DNA from: Bacteroidota bacterium
GTDB taxonomy: Bacteria > Bacteroidota > Bacteroidia > NS11-12g > UBA9320
Reading direction: 5' to 3'
Assembly (NCBI GenBank): GCA_003484585.1
Contig: DNBZ01000064.1
Location: forward strand, 1 to 9,774
DNA: 9,774 nt
Shown in pieces: positions 1-6,878 of this stretch. The notes under the pieces were generated by a model that did no database searches, was not told where the DNA came from, and saw only the letters and a program-made list of their open reading frames with translations. The position numbers were made by a program, and so were the translations under genes. Numbering within the stretch: position 1 is the first letter of the stretch; the number at the start of each line of letters is the position of its first letter.

Positions 1-312
1 CGAAAGCTAATAGGGACGGGCTTATATATAGCTCTGCCAGAAGGTTTCGAAGCAATGATTCGTCCACGTAGCGGCATGGCCTTTAAGCATGGGATCACTG
101 TAATCAATAGTCCAGGGACTATTGACGCAGATTATCGTGGGGAAATAAAAATAGCTTTAGTGAACCTTTCGCAAGAGAATTTTACAATAAAAAATGGTGA
201 CCGAGTTGCTCAAATGGTCGTTAATAAATATGAGCAAGTGAGTTTTAATTTGACAGATAGTCTAGAGGATACGGAACGCGGAGCGGGAGGCTATGGTCAT
301 ACGGGAGTTTAA
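1..312 (+). CDS. dut: dUTP diphosphatase (dUTPase), 3' part
   Basis: This is the C-terminal 103 residues of a trimeric dUTPase, which hydrolyses dUTP to dUMP and pyrophosphate, keeping uracil out of DNA and feeding dTMP synthesis in the cytoplasm. The reading frame is open to base 1, so the gene starts outside the window; about 40 residues with conserved motif 1 are missing compared with the usual length near 145. Visible motifs, numbered from the first codon here, are motif 2 ([14 protein letters not shown], 21-34), motif 3 ([10 protein letters not shown], 39-48, with the catalytic Asp42 and the uracil-stacking Tyr45), motif 4 (GDRVAQMVV) and the glycine-rich motif 5 near the end ([10 protein letters not shown]), which closes over the substrate. 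All look intact, so the enzyme should be functional. The next gene follows after 24 bp, consistent with one transcript. Confidence is high; a dCTP deaminase is excluded by the motif 3 and motif 5 forms. Confidence 0.96.
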   Translation, partial: RKLIGTGLYIALPEGFEAMIRPRSGMAFKHGITVINSPGTIDADYRGEIKIALVNLSQENFTIKNGDRVAQMVVNKYEQVSFNLTDSLEDTERGAGGYGHTGV

Positions 313-336
313 AGAAACAAGATTTAAGAAAACAGC

Positions 337-1353
337 ATGAATATAATTATACCAATGGCAGGCATAGGAAGCAGATTGCGTCCTCACACACTTACGGTTC
401 CAAAACCACTAGTGCCGGTAGCTGGAAAGCCTATAGTTCAACGCTTGGTGGAAGACATTGCTAAAGTAGTAAGTGAACCATTAGAAAACATAGCGTTCAT
501 AGTTGGGCCTAGTGAGCAATTTTTTGGAAAAGAAGTGCAAGAGCATCTTTTAGAAGTTGCGAAAAAACTTGGAGCAAAGGGGTCTATACACATCCAAAGT
601 GAAGCGTTGGGTACGGCTCACGCTATCTACCAGGCGGAGCAAGTGCTTACGGGCAATGTAATAGTAGCTTTTGCCGACACTCTTTTTAGAGCAGATTTTA
701 AATTAGACGCAAGTGTAGACGGCACTATTTGGGTAAAAGAAGTAGAAGATCCTAGAGCCTTCGGGGTAGTGCAGCTAGATGCTGACGGTATCATTGAAGA
801 TTTTGTAGAAAAACCTGAAAACCCACAATCGAACTTAGCGATCATCGGAATCTATTATTTTAAAGATGGAGACGCATTAAAGTCTGAGCTTAAACACCTG
901 ATAGACAACAATATAAAGGAAAAAGGCGAGTATCAGCTTACAAACGCTCTGGATAGCTTAAAAGATAAGGGTGCGAAATTCACCCCAGGTAAGGTAATAG
1001 AATGGTGGGATTGCGGTAATAAGAATGCTACTGTAAATACCAACCAGAGAGTATTAGCCAATTCTACTGAAAAACTGGTTTCTGACAGTGTGAAAAATAT
1101 AAATTCTGAAATTATAGAGCCATGCTACATAGGAGAAAACGTTCAGCTAATAAATGCGAAAGTTGGTCCGTATGTTAGCATAGGGGATAATTCGATAATA
1201 GAGAATAGCGTTGTAGATAATACCATTATTCAAACAGAATCTCATATCCTTAATGCCAAAATAACGAACTCAATGATAGGTAATAAAGCATATTACGATG
1301 GCTCGGCAAATGAGGTAAGTATTGGGGATTATTCTACACAGAAAATTGGCTAG
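337..1353 (+). CDS. sugar-phosphate nucleotidyltransferase (RmlA/GlmU-like)
   Basis: A 338-residue cytoplasmic enzyme expected to join a sugar 1-phosphate to an NTP, giving an NDP-sugar for surface polysaccharide or cell-wall precursors. The N-terminal Rossmann-like nucleotidyltransferase domain (about 1-245) carries the signature AGIGSRLRPHT at 8-18 and the PKP triad at 22-24 (Lys23). Asp114 in FADT and Asp225 in WWDCG fit the two metal-binding aspartates of the family, and EKP at 158-160 is the usual sugar-site segment. The C-terminal part (about 255-325) has the hexapeptide-like I-G / V-x-N pattern of a left-handed beta-helix. Substrate cannot be read from sequence: glucose-1-phosphate thymidylyl-, UDP-GlcNAc- and GDP-mannose-type enzymes all share this plan, and no acetyltransferase active site is evident, arguing against full GlmU. 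The ATG start is clear and lies 24 bp after dut. The 3' end overlaps the next gene by 8 or 32 bp, depending on which start that gene uses. Confidence 0.9.
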   Translation: MNIIIPMAGIGSRLRPHTLTVPKPLVPVAGKPIVQRLVEDIAKVVSEPLENIAFIVGPSEQFFGKEVQEHLLEVAKKLGAKGSIHIQSEALGTAHAIYQAEQVLTGNVIVAFADTLFRADFKLDASVDGTIWVKEVEDPRAFGVVQLDADGIIEDFVEKPENPQSNLAIIGIYYFKDGDALKSELKHLIDNNIKEKGEYQLTNALDSLKDKGAKFTPGKVIEWWDCGNKNATVNTNQRVLANSTEKLVSDSVKNINSEIIEPCYIGENVQLINAKVGPYVSIGDNSIIENSVVDNTIIQTESHILNAKITNSMIGNKAYYDGSANEVSIGDYSTQKIG

Positions 1354-3025
1354 GATAGTTTACATAACACTCATAATAAGCAGTTTACTGTTTGTTGGTT
1401 GCAAGTCTACAAAGGTTGCTACTAGTAAATCAGTGCCCCTTGATTATCAGCAACAAAAGGACTTTGAGAAAGTGTTTTTTGAGGCAAATAAACAGAAGGT
1501 GCTCAATAATAAAGAGAAAGCATTAGAGTTATATATCAAATCTTTAACCTTGAATAAACAGAGCCATGCGGCAATGTTTCAAGTGGCTAACCTCAACTAT
1601 CAGTTAGATAGATTTAACGAAGCTCTTTATTGGGCAGAACAAACAGTAAAGGCTTCTGAAACCTACAATCATTGGTACTACGGTCAGTTGGCACAGTTTT
1701 ACAATAAATTTGGCAAGTACACTGAGAGTGCTCAACTGTTTTCTAGTATGATTGAGAATGAGCCAGATGTAAAAGAAAATTACTTTGAGGCAGCAAATCA
1801 ATACTATAATGCTAAAGAATTTGAAAAAGCGATAGCAGTATTGAAAGGTATGCAAGAAACCTTTGGAGTAGAAATGCAATCTGCAAGCAGACTTGAATTT
1901 GTGTATTCTGCTATTGGTCAAGGTGATAAGGCCATAGAGGCTATGGAACAGTTAGTAGCCGAAGACCCAAGCGACGTAAGAAGTAGAGGGTTTTTGGCTG
2001 AAACGTATCTAAAAAACAATCAAAAGGAGAAATCGATAGAAACATTACAAGGTATTATAAAGTCAGATCCCGAGATAGGAAAAGCATACTTCGCTTTGTA
2101 TTCTATATATGAGGAGGAGGATAATTACTCGCTGGCTTTTTATAATCTAAAAGAGTCGTTTAAGTACGATGATGTGAGTCTGCAGCAAAAAATGCAAGCC
2201 GCAAGTATCTATTTTTCCACCTTGGATAGAGATACTGTAAGAAAGAACCTCTTGTTTTCTTTAAGCAACATTTTATTGGAAAAGTACCCGTCTAATGTAG
2301 AATCACATATGCTTCGTTCTGATTTAGAAACTGCGGTTTCTAACTATAGCGAAGCTAGATCTAATGTGAAAAATGCACTTAAAATTGAACATAACGAGTA
2401 TAAACTATGGAGTAGTTTGTTTAATCTAAATACGAGGTTAGATGATAACGACCAGCAGATTATAGACACGGAAGAGGCGTTAGAACTATTTCCTAATGTT
2501 GCAGAAATCTATGCGTCTAAAGGGTATGCCTTTATAAACTTAGGGGAGTTTGATAAGTCTATAGACATTGCAGATCAGGGACTTGAAATAGCCGTTACAA
2601 AAGGAGATAAAATTAACCTTTTACTTTGTCAAGCATCTGCATATTCTAAACTTAAAAAGTTTGACCTTGCCGAGAAGACATTTGAAACGGCACGGGCACT
2701 CAATCCGTATAATCCTGTAGTTTTAAATAACTATGCGTTCAGTTTAGCTGAACGTAAAGTGAATCTTGACAAGGCAGATACACTGATTAATCTGGCTTTG
2801 AAACTGGAGCCAAGAAGCCCATTTTACTTGGATACAAAGGCTTGGGTTTTGTATGGTAAGAAGGAATATGAACAGGCTTTAAAAATTTTGAATAAGTGTA
2901 TGGCGATAGCACCAGAGAGTACGGAGTATTATAAACACGCAAAGGAAATTTTTGAGACGATGGGAAATCAAACTATGGCCAATGAAATGCAAATTAAAAT
3001 AGATGAACTGAATGAAAAAAAATAA
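1322..3025 (+). CDS. TPR-repeat lipoprotein
   Basis: A 567-residue outer-envelope lipoprotein built almost wholly of tetratricopeptide repeats, a helical scaffold for protein partners; its partner is not known. The N-terminus has basic residues, a hydrophobic run and the lipobox LLFVGC followed by K-S. No ATG precedes the lipobox. The start used here is TTG at 1322 (HRKLAR then the hydrophobic core, lipid Cys27), overlapping the nucleotidyltransferase by 32 bp. A second TTG at 1346 gives a shorter 19-residue signal and an 8-bp overlap and is equally plausible. TPR-type helix pairs run from about residue 50 to 560; the clearest are near the C-terminus (A-x-x-L-x-x-A pattern, with NPYNP, KLEPRSP and AIAPES between helices). 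The non-ATG start inside the upstream gene suggests translational coupling. In Flavobacteriales a TPR lipoprotein commonly sits in this position; a role in envelope assembly is an inference from its neighbours. Confidence 0.88.
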   Translation: MGIILHRKLARIVYITLIISSLLFVGCKSTKVATSKSVPLDYQQQKDFEKVFFEANKQKVLNNKEKALELYIKSLTLNKQSHAAMFQVANLNYQLDRFNEALYWAEQTVKASETYNHWYYGQLAQFYNKFGKYTESAQLFSSMIENEPDVKENYFEAANQYYNAKEFEKAIAVLKGMQETFGVEMQSASRLEFVYSAIGQGDKAIEAMEQLVAEDPSDVRSRGFLAETYLKNNQKEKSIETLQGIIKSDPEIGKAYFALYSIYEEEDNYSLAFYNLKESFKYDDVSLQQKMQAASIYFSTLDRDTVRKNLLFSLSNILLEKYPSNVESHMLRSDLETAVSNYSEARSNVKNALKIEHNEYKLWSSLFNLNTRLDDNDQQIIDTEEALELFPNVAEIYASKGYAFINLGEFDKSIDIADQGLEIAVTKGDKINLLLCQASAYSKLKKFDLAEKTFETARALNPYNPVVLNNYAFSLAERKVNLDKADTLINLALKLEPRSPFYLDTKAWVLYGKKEYEQALKILNKCMAIAPESTEYYKHAKEIFETMGNQTMANEMQIKIDELNEKK

Positions 3026-3749
3026 TCTTATAGTTCTGTTAATCATTGTTTTATCGTTTATTGGAGGATGCAAATCAAAAAGAAACAGTTCGACTGCAGA
3101 ATCAATAAACGCTGTGAAAGTTCAACAATTTTGGGATGATCAATTTGATAGCGAATATTTAGAAGCAAGAGGAAAAGCATCTGTAACACTAGACGGTGGC
3201 CCAAAGAATGTTTCTATGCACCTAAAGATAAAAAAGGACAGCCTTATTTGGGGTAAGTTCAGCTTATTTGGTATTGGAGTGACAGTTTTGATAACACCAG
3301 ACAGTTTTTTTATGGTAAACACTTTGGCTCAAACGTACTCGGCCTATGATAATAGCTATGTGAATCAGCTTTTAGGATTTAAAGTAACTATCTCGCAACT
3401 GCAAAACTTATTGATGGGTAATGCCGTTTTTCCCCTGACAAATTATAGATTGAGGTCAGCGGAGAACCAACTAGTAGGCAGTGATGGTATGGCAACTAAC
3501 ACTATTTCAATGAATGATGTATTTAGAACGCTAAGCTCATCTATAGAAACCGGAGATACTTCGCAAAGAGCTGATATTCAGTATGAAAACTATGAACTGT
3601 TGGGAGCGAAGCGACTGCCCAAAAATGTGGTCATTGACGTAAAGAAAGGGGCTCAAAATCTGAACGTTGTTCTTAATTATCAGAACGTTAACACTAATGT
3701 AATAACTACTTTCCCATTCAAAGTACCGAATGGGTTCAATCGTAAATAG
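3012..3749 (+). CDS. DUF4292 lipoprotein (LolB-like)
   Basis: A 245-residue lipoprotein with a classic signal: MKKNN, a hydrophobic stretch, then FIGGC with lipid Cys20. The mature part is beta-strand rich (ARGKASVTLDGGP, then MHLKIKKDSLIWGKFSLFG), matching DUF4292, a Bacteroidota family that I recall as related to LolA/LolB lipoprotein carriers, which have a half-barrel holding lipids. A role in inserting lipoproteins at the outer membrane is therefore reasonable but unproven. The gene starts within the last 14 bases of the TPR gene and its own end overlaps the following M23 gene by 20 bp, so the three are almost certainly translated together. The ATG is unambiguous. The protein is of normal length for the family and shows no damage. 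Confidence in the family is good; confidence in a LolB activity is low. Confidence 0.85.
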   Translation: MKKNNLIVLLIIVLSFIGGCKSKRNSSTAESINAVKVQQFWDDQFDSEYLEARGKASVTLDGGPKNVSMHLKIKKDSLIWGKFSLFGIGVTVLITPDSFFMVNTLAQTYSAYDNSYVNQLLGFKVTISQLQNLLMGNAVFPLTNYRLRSAENQLVGSDGMATNTISMNDVFRTLSSSIETGDTSQRADIQYENYELLGAKRLPKNVVIDVKKGAQNLNVVLNYQNVNTNVITTFPFKVPNGFNRK

Positions 3750-4875
3750 CTTAAGACTTATAACTGCTTCTTGCATACTATGCTTACCTGCTCTACTAAG
3801 TGCTGGTAAATTAGGGTCAGAAAAGAACAATTTGAGGCTGGAAAAAGATATCCATGTCATTCAATCTATCTTAAATGACAATAGGTTAAAAGCGAATGGA
3901 TTAGAAGCAGAAATCACGTATCTTGAGTATCAAGTAGTTGCAGCCCAGAGGATTATTAAACTAGTAGATAGAGAGGAAACTATTGGGTCAAACGAAATCG
4001 TGAGGCTCTCGGATCAACTGAGAGTGCTAAAAGCAGAACGTACCATAAGTATAAATCAATATCAGTCTTTATTATTAGAAGAATATAAAAACAGGGACTA
4101 TAGGGCGAAGCTTTATTTCTTGGCTTCGTCTAAAGATATTAAGCAACTTGTTAATAGGCTTACCCATCTTAATACACTTAAGGAGTTTAGAATAAAACAG
4201 TTAAAAGCTCTAAGTAACAAACAAAAAGAAGTTGAAGATAAACTGAATGTTTACAATGGCAGTAAGAAGCAGAAAGAGAGTATTGCGGATAAAAAAGTAA
4301 ATGAAATAGTGCGATTGAACGAGCTGCTAAGAACGTTGCACCAAAAATATAAAGTCGTAGAATCAGAGAATCAGTCACTTTTTGTAGATTTACAAAGCAA
4401 AGAAGAGAGGTTAAACAAAGCCCTGAATGCCGTAAGAGTAAAACATGTAAAAAGCAAAAAGGGTAGTTCTGCTGGTGACATTTCATTTTCTTGGCCTGTG
4501 TCCAAAGGATTGCTAGTAGGAAAGTTTGGCGTAAGTAAACATGCCAAAGAACGTAAAGTCCAGGTACTAAATAATGGTTTGGATGTTTTGGTATCGAAAG
4601 ATGAACCTGTGCATGCGGTACAATCGGGATTAGTTATGGCCATTTTAGAATTGCCAGGGCTAAACCATTCAGTAATTGTGAACCACGGCGGATATTACTC
4701 TGTATATTCTAATGTATCCGATGTCTTACCTAAGGTTGGGGATAAGCTGGAGAAAGGAAATCCTATTGCTAAGGTTGCCCAAAGTGATCAAGGTTTGTCT
4801 AAGCTACATTTTGAACTTTGGAAAGGAGTCGTGAAGCTAGATCCTGAGCAATATCTGCAAGGAACTCTAGACTAA
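3730..4875 (+). CDS. exported coiled-coil protein with degenerate M23/LytM domain (EnvC-like)
   Basis: A 381-residue periplasmic protein with an EnvC/NlpD-like plan: signal peptide (about 1-25, LPALLSAG), a long charged coiled coil (about 30-235) and a C-terminal LytM/M23 domain (about 255-378). In active M23 enzymes zinc is held by the His and Asp of HxGxD and the last His of HxH. Here the first motif reads N281-N-G-L-D285 and the second K358-L-H360-F, so one zinc ligand and the first His of HxH are gone; the Y-x-H site reads Y-S-N328. Only Asp285 and His360 remain, so it is probably not a peptidase. Such degenerate domains are known to activate cell-wall amidases in division, and that is the likely role. 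The ATG at 3730 lies 20 bp inside the DUF4292 gene. A 58-bp gap follows, containing no clear terminator. Confidence 0.88.
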   Translation: MGSIVNSLRLITASCILCLPALLSAGKLGSEKNNLRLEKDIHVIQSILNDNRLKANGLEAEITYLEYQVVAAQRIIKLVDREETIGSNEIVRLSDQLRVLKAERTISINQYQSLLLEEYKNRDYRAKLYFLASSKDIKQLVNRLTHLNTLKEFRIKQLKALSNKQKEVEDKLNVYNGSKKQKESIADKKVNEIVRLNELLRTLHQKYKVVESENQSLFVDLQSKEERLNKALNAVRVKHVKSKKGSSAGDISFSWPVSKGLLVGKFGVSKHAKERKVQVLNNGLDVLVSKDEPVHAVQSGLVMAILELPGLNHSVIVNHGGYYSVYSNVSDVLPKVGDKLEKGNPIAKVAQSDQGLSKLHFELWKGVVKLDPEQYLQGTLD

Positions 4876-4933
4876 GACATTTATTTATAAAGGCTTTCTT
4901 GTTTTAACTTCTAATTATAAGATATTAGCAGCA

Positions 4934-5776
4934 ATGAAAATTGGGGTAATAGGTGCAGGTGTAATGGGCAGAGGAATAGCACAAGTAAGTGCAATGGCTG
5001 GCCACAAAGTCGTACTTTTTGATATTAATCATGATGTTTTAGAATCTGCTAAAACTGCTGTGACTAAAAACTTAAATAAAGCTATAGAGCTTGGCAAACT
5101 AACAGAGGATGGCAAAAACGCTACCGAAGGAAACCTGCAGTACAGTAACAGTATTGCCGATGTAAGGGTAGACCTAGTTATAGAAGCTATCGTAGAACGC
5201 TTAGATGTAAAAGCCAAAGTGCTGGCTGACTTAGCAGAGATCAATGGTAAGGATACCATATATGCATCTAACACGTCATCTATTCCGCTAACTCAGATAG
5301 CTGCTAACTTTGTATATCCAAAGCAAGTTGTTGGTATCCATTATTTTAACCCTGCTCATATTATGAAGCTGGTAGAGGTGATAAGTGCAGAGCAAACGGA
5401 CCCAAAAGTAGTGGAAACAGCACTTGAGTATGTGAAAAGCGTAAATAAAACGTGTGTTGTAGCTAAAGATGCTCCTGGTTTTATAGTGAATAGGGTGGCG
5501 AGACACTTTTATGTAGAAGGACTAAAGGTACTAGAAGAGAATGTAGCGTCACATGAGACGATAGACGACTTGGTGCGGGCAAGTGGTTTTAAGATGGGCC
5601 CATTTCAACTAATGGACCTAATAGGTGTAGAGACTAATCTTTCGGTTACAGAGTCAATGTATCAGCTTTTCAACAACGATCAAAAATTTAGACCCAATAG
5701 AATACAACAAAAGAAAGTGCAAGCTGGTTATTATGGTAGAAAAACGGGTAAAGGGTTTTATAACTACGATAAATGA
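4934..5776 (+). CDS. 3-hydroxybutyryl-CoA dehydrogenase
   Basis: A 280-residue cytoplasmic enzyme of the 3-hydroxyacyl-CoA dehydrogenase family, interconverting 3-hydroxybutyryl-CoA and acetoacetyl-CoA with NAD(P) in fatty-acid or phenylacetate breakdown or butyrate-type metabolism. The N-terminal Rossmann fold has GAGVMGRG at 7-14 and Asp30 at the end of beta-2, which favours NAD+. The catalytic pair is His136 (in HYFNPA) and Glu148 (in KLVEVI), and Asn186 lies in PGFIVNR. The C-terminal helical domain ends in GRKTGKGFYNYDK, the normal ending of the family, so it is full length. It stands alone, without thiolase or enoyl-CoA hydratase neighbours, so the pathway cannot be fixed from context. 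The ATG start is clear and the stop overlaps the next gene by 4 bp (ATGA). The symbols hbd, fadB2 and paaH have all been used for homologs, so none is assigned. Confidence 0.94.
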   Translation: MKIGVIGAGVMGRGIAQVSAMAGHKVVLFDINHDVLESAKTAVTKNLNKAIELGKLTEDGKNATEGNLQYSNSIADVRVDLVIEAIVERLDVKAKVLADLAEINGKDTIYASNTSSIPLTQIAANFVYPKQVVGIHYFNPAHIMKLVEVISAEQTDPKVVETALEYVKSVNKTCVVAKDAPGFIVNRVARHFYVEGLKVLEENVASHETIDDLVRASGFKMGPFQLMDLIGVETNLSVTESMYQLFNNDQKFRPNRIQQKKVQAGYYGRKTGKGFYNYDK

Positions 5777-6237
5777 AAAAATTAGCTTTTGTAATATCTT
5801 GTATTATTCTGGTATTCAGTGAATCATGTAAGTCAGACGATCCATTCACTGGAGACTGTTTTATACCAGATGCTGGAGTGAGCATCACTATCAATATGGA
5901 TTTACCTGAGTATTATAATTTAAGAAATCTCGGAGAAGTGGTCTCGTTTGACAACCAAGGGAATAAAGGTGTTTATCTCATCCATAATTATGATGACATC
6001 TTTTATGCCATTGAACGAACTTGTCCATACCAGTCGGATAATGCTTGTGCCCAGGTAGTTATAGATAAAGATGTTTTACAATATAAATGTGGACAGCAAG
6101 TGAATGATACTACATTCAACTCGTGCTGCGGGAGCACTTATGATCTAAACAGTAGCTTTTTGAGTGGACCCACCCGCTGCAATCTAAAGACATACCGTGT
6201 AGCTCAAAACGGGAACTCGTTGTATGTGAGTAATTAG
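5773..6237 (+). CDS. cysteine-rich lipoprotein with a degenerate Rieske-like fold
   Basis: A 154-residue predicted lipoprotein: MKK, a hydrophobic run, then SESC with lipid Cys19 and a K-S-D-D spacer. The body resembles flavobacterial Rieske-fold lipoproteins: a strand with INMDLPEYYNLRNLG, YLIHNYDDIFYAIERTCPY, a second cysteine box NSCCGSTYD, then SGPTRC and LKTYRVAQNGNSLYV. In true Rieske proteins the boxes are CxH and CxxH and bind a 2Fe-2S cluster. Here they read C84-P-Y86 and C118-C119-G-S, with no His in the ligand positions. The mature protein has seven cysteines besides the lipidated one (29, 84, 92, 106, 118, 119, 136), so disulfides or a different metal site are possible. The gene starts at the ATGA overlap with the dehydrogenase, indicating coupling, and ends the co-directional cluster. 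Function is unknown. The Rieske relation is a pattern reading, not a search result. Confidence 0.7.
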   Translation: MKKLAFVISCIILVFSESCKSDDPFTGDCFIPDAGVSITINMDLPEYYNLRNLGEVVSFDNQGNKGVYLIHNYDDIFYAIERTCPYQSDNACAQVVIDKDVLQYKCGQQVNDTTFNSCCGSTYDLNSSFLSGPTRCNLKTYRVAQNGNSLYVSN

Positions 6238-6403
6238 TTGTGGTCTCGGCAAAACCATAAAAGACTGAGCTAAAGTACCATTCAGTTATAGGGTAACTAA
6301 TTACACAAGATATAAGGCATTTATAGTATATACCTAATTCCCTAAAAAGGGAATTTCAATTCTCAAGGACTATTCTACTGATGAAAAATTTTTAAAACTT
6401 AAT
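6238..6403. other. intergenic stretch after the main cluster, no gene seen
   Basis: I see no plausible reading frame here on either strand. The only clear structure is the hairpin at 6336-6355, listed separately. A weaker 5-bp inverted repeat (AGTTA, loop TAGGG, TAACT) lies near 6285-6299. The stretch separates the long plus-strand cluster from a zone of decayed mobile-element fragments. Confidence 0.5.
6336..6355 (+). terminator. perfect 8-bp hairpin downstream of the plus-strand cluster
   Basis: AATTCCCT and AGGGAATT form a perfect 8-bp stem around an AAAA loop, about 100 bp after the last stop codon. It could end the transcript of the dut-to-lipoprotein cluster. The following bases (TCAATTCTC) are not a proper T tract, so intrinsic termination is uncertain and it could equally be an mRNA-stabilising hairpin. 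Confidence 0.4.
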
Positions 6404-6472
6404 ATGGTTAAATATATGAGTGCTCTTATAGGATATGCTAGAATAAGCAGTATGACTAAAGGAGCTATGTAA
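6404..6472 (+). other. 22-codon ORF with a resolvase-like N-terminal motif
   Basis: The ORF begins ATG-GTT-AAA and ends TAA, and contains LIGYARISS. IGYAR(V/I)S is the first beta-strand of the resolvase/invertase catalytic domain, where it is followed by T-x-x-Q and a long Q-rich helix. Here the motif is followed by MTKGAM and the stop, and no continuation appears in the other frames, so nothing of the catalytic serine region survives. It may be the stub of a lost serine recombinase gene, a chance match, or a short peptide gene read just before the T-rich hairpin at 6486-6520. The match is only about seven residues long, so confidence is low. Confidence 0.25.
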
Positions 6473-6485
6473 CCGATTGAGTCGG

Positions 6486-6520
6486 GCCAGAATTCTGGTA
6501 ACTGGGCTTTTTTATTTTTT
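6486..6520 (+). terminator. hairpin with long T tract (probable intrinsic terminator)
   Basis: The palindrome CCAGAATTCTGG (6487-6498) is followed by a second CTGG at 6502-6505 and then CTTTTTTATTTTTT. The left CCAG can pair with either CTGG copy, so two mutually exclusive stems are possible, the second one ending directly at the T tract. The layout is that of a rho-independent terminator on the plus strand. What it terminates is unclear: read-through from the main cluster or a small transcript covering the ORF at 6404-6472. Confidence 0.5.
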
Positions 6521-6574
6521 AGAGAATTGTTTGCCTGAACCTTCTTATTATCCCAAGTTTTACTCTCTCCTTAG

Positions 6575-6766
6575 GTTGAATTCCTCGAGGCTCTGCCTCG
6601 TAAATTAGTATCTTGCGACTAGATGTCACAGGATAGTAAATATATGCATAAAAGTCACAACGTGACTGTTATGCTGTACCACGTAGTAAGCAGTGCAAAG
6701 TATAGGCGTGTAGTTTTTAGTGACCGAGTTGATGAAGTACTAGTATATACTTGCCATGAGATAGAG
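6575..6766 (+). mobile_element. left end of a truncated IS200/IS605-family element
   Basis: A subterminal hairpin (CGAGGC, loop TCT, GCCTCG; 6586-6600) sits 22 bp before a truncated tnpA reading frame. IS200-type elements have no terminal inverted repeats and instead carry such imperfect or perfect hairpins near each end, which the TnpA transposase recognises as single-stranded DNA. The left boundary is approximate, since IS200 elements make no target duplication. The right end and its hairpin are absent: the element stops where the S74 fragment begins. It can no longer transpose by itself. Confidence 0.6.
6586..6600 (+). repeat. IS200-type left-end hairpin
   Basis: CGAGGC and GCCTCG make a perfect GC-rich 6-bp stem with a 3-nt TCT loop, standing out from AT-rich surroundings. 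Its place just upstream of the tnpA fragment fits the recognition hairpin of an IS200 left end. A loosely similar hairpin (GAGG-CTTTGCT-CCTC) occurs at 9124-9138. Confidence 0.55.
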
Positions 6767-6781
6767 AATCCTACTTTTTGA
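6623..6781 (+). pseudogene. tnpA: IS200-family transposase TnpA, N-terminal fragment
   Basis: The frame from ATG 6623 encodes 52 residues, of which about the first 48 match the start of a Y1/HUH TnpA transposase: a short leader, SHNVTVMLYHVV (11-22), then AKYRRVVFSDRVDEVL and a CHEIE helix. Full-length proteins of this family have roughly 130-150 residues. The HUH metal-binding motif and the catalytic tyrosine, which lie further on, are missing, so it cannot act. After Glu48 the reading runs into reverse-strand S74 coding DNA and stops at TGA (6779-6781). This looks like loss of the 3' two thirds by a deletion or recombination rather than a frameshift. Confidence 0.75.
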
Positions 6782-6876
6782 GCTGCTGCTTCTACCTCTT
6801 GGGCGATAAAACCAGTACGCACTATGCTTGAGGATTCAAGATAATCTGCATCTGATAGCATACGTCTTTCTTTAAT
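6763..6876 (-). pseudogene. fragment of a tail-fibre S74 intramolecular chaperone domain
   Basis: On the minus strand, with no stops, lies a piece of the peptidase S74 / tail-fibre chaperone domain. The diagnostic segment is VRTGFIAQEVEAAAQKVGF; Bacteroidota proteins with this domain carry a nearly identical TGFIAQEVE-x-AA-x-x-(V/L)G-(F/Y) block shortly before their C-terminus. Before it is IKERRMLSDADYLESSS, which may be the preceding part of the domain. The Gly-rich end, the following Y-x-x-(L/F) strand and the C-terminal coiled coil are absent, because the DNA changes to truncated tnpA sequence (opposite strand) around 6763-6770. There is no start or long upstream frame. The fragment begins almost at the stop codon of the 409-residue gene but in another frame, so it is not part of that protein. 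Confidence 0.7.
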
Positions 6877-6878
6877 AC

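Noticed and set aside
627..845. Minus-strand ORF inside the nucleotidyltransferase gene
   Set aside because: It is fully covered by a well-supported gene on the other strand and is rich in Ser/Thr/Ala as expected of an antisense frame.
4187..4643. Overlapping minus-strand ORFs inside the coiled-coil/LytM gene
   Set aside because: They lie opposite a convincing domain-bearing frame; the translations are Cys/Leu-rich without motifs.
6655..6762. Continuation of the S74 reading frame on the minus strand as one 68-aa protein
   Set aside because: Past about 6763 the frame is merely antisense to the truncated tnpA; only the part before that resembles S74.
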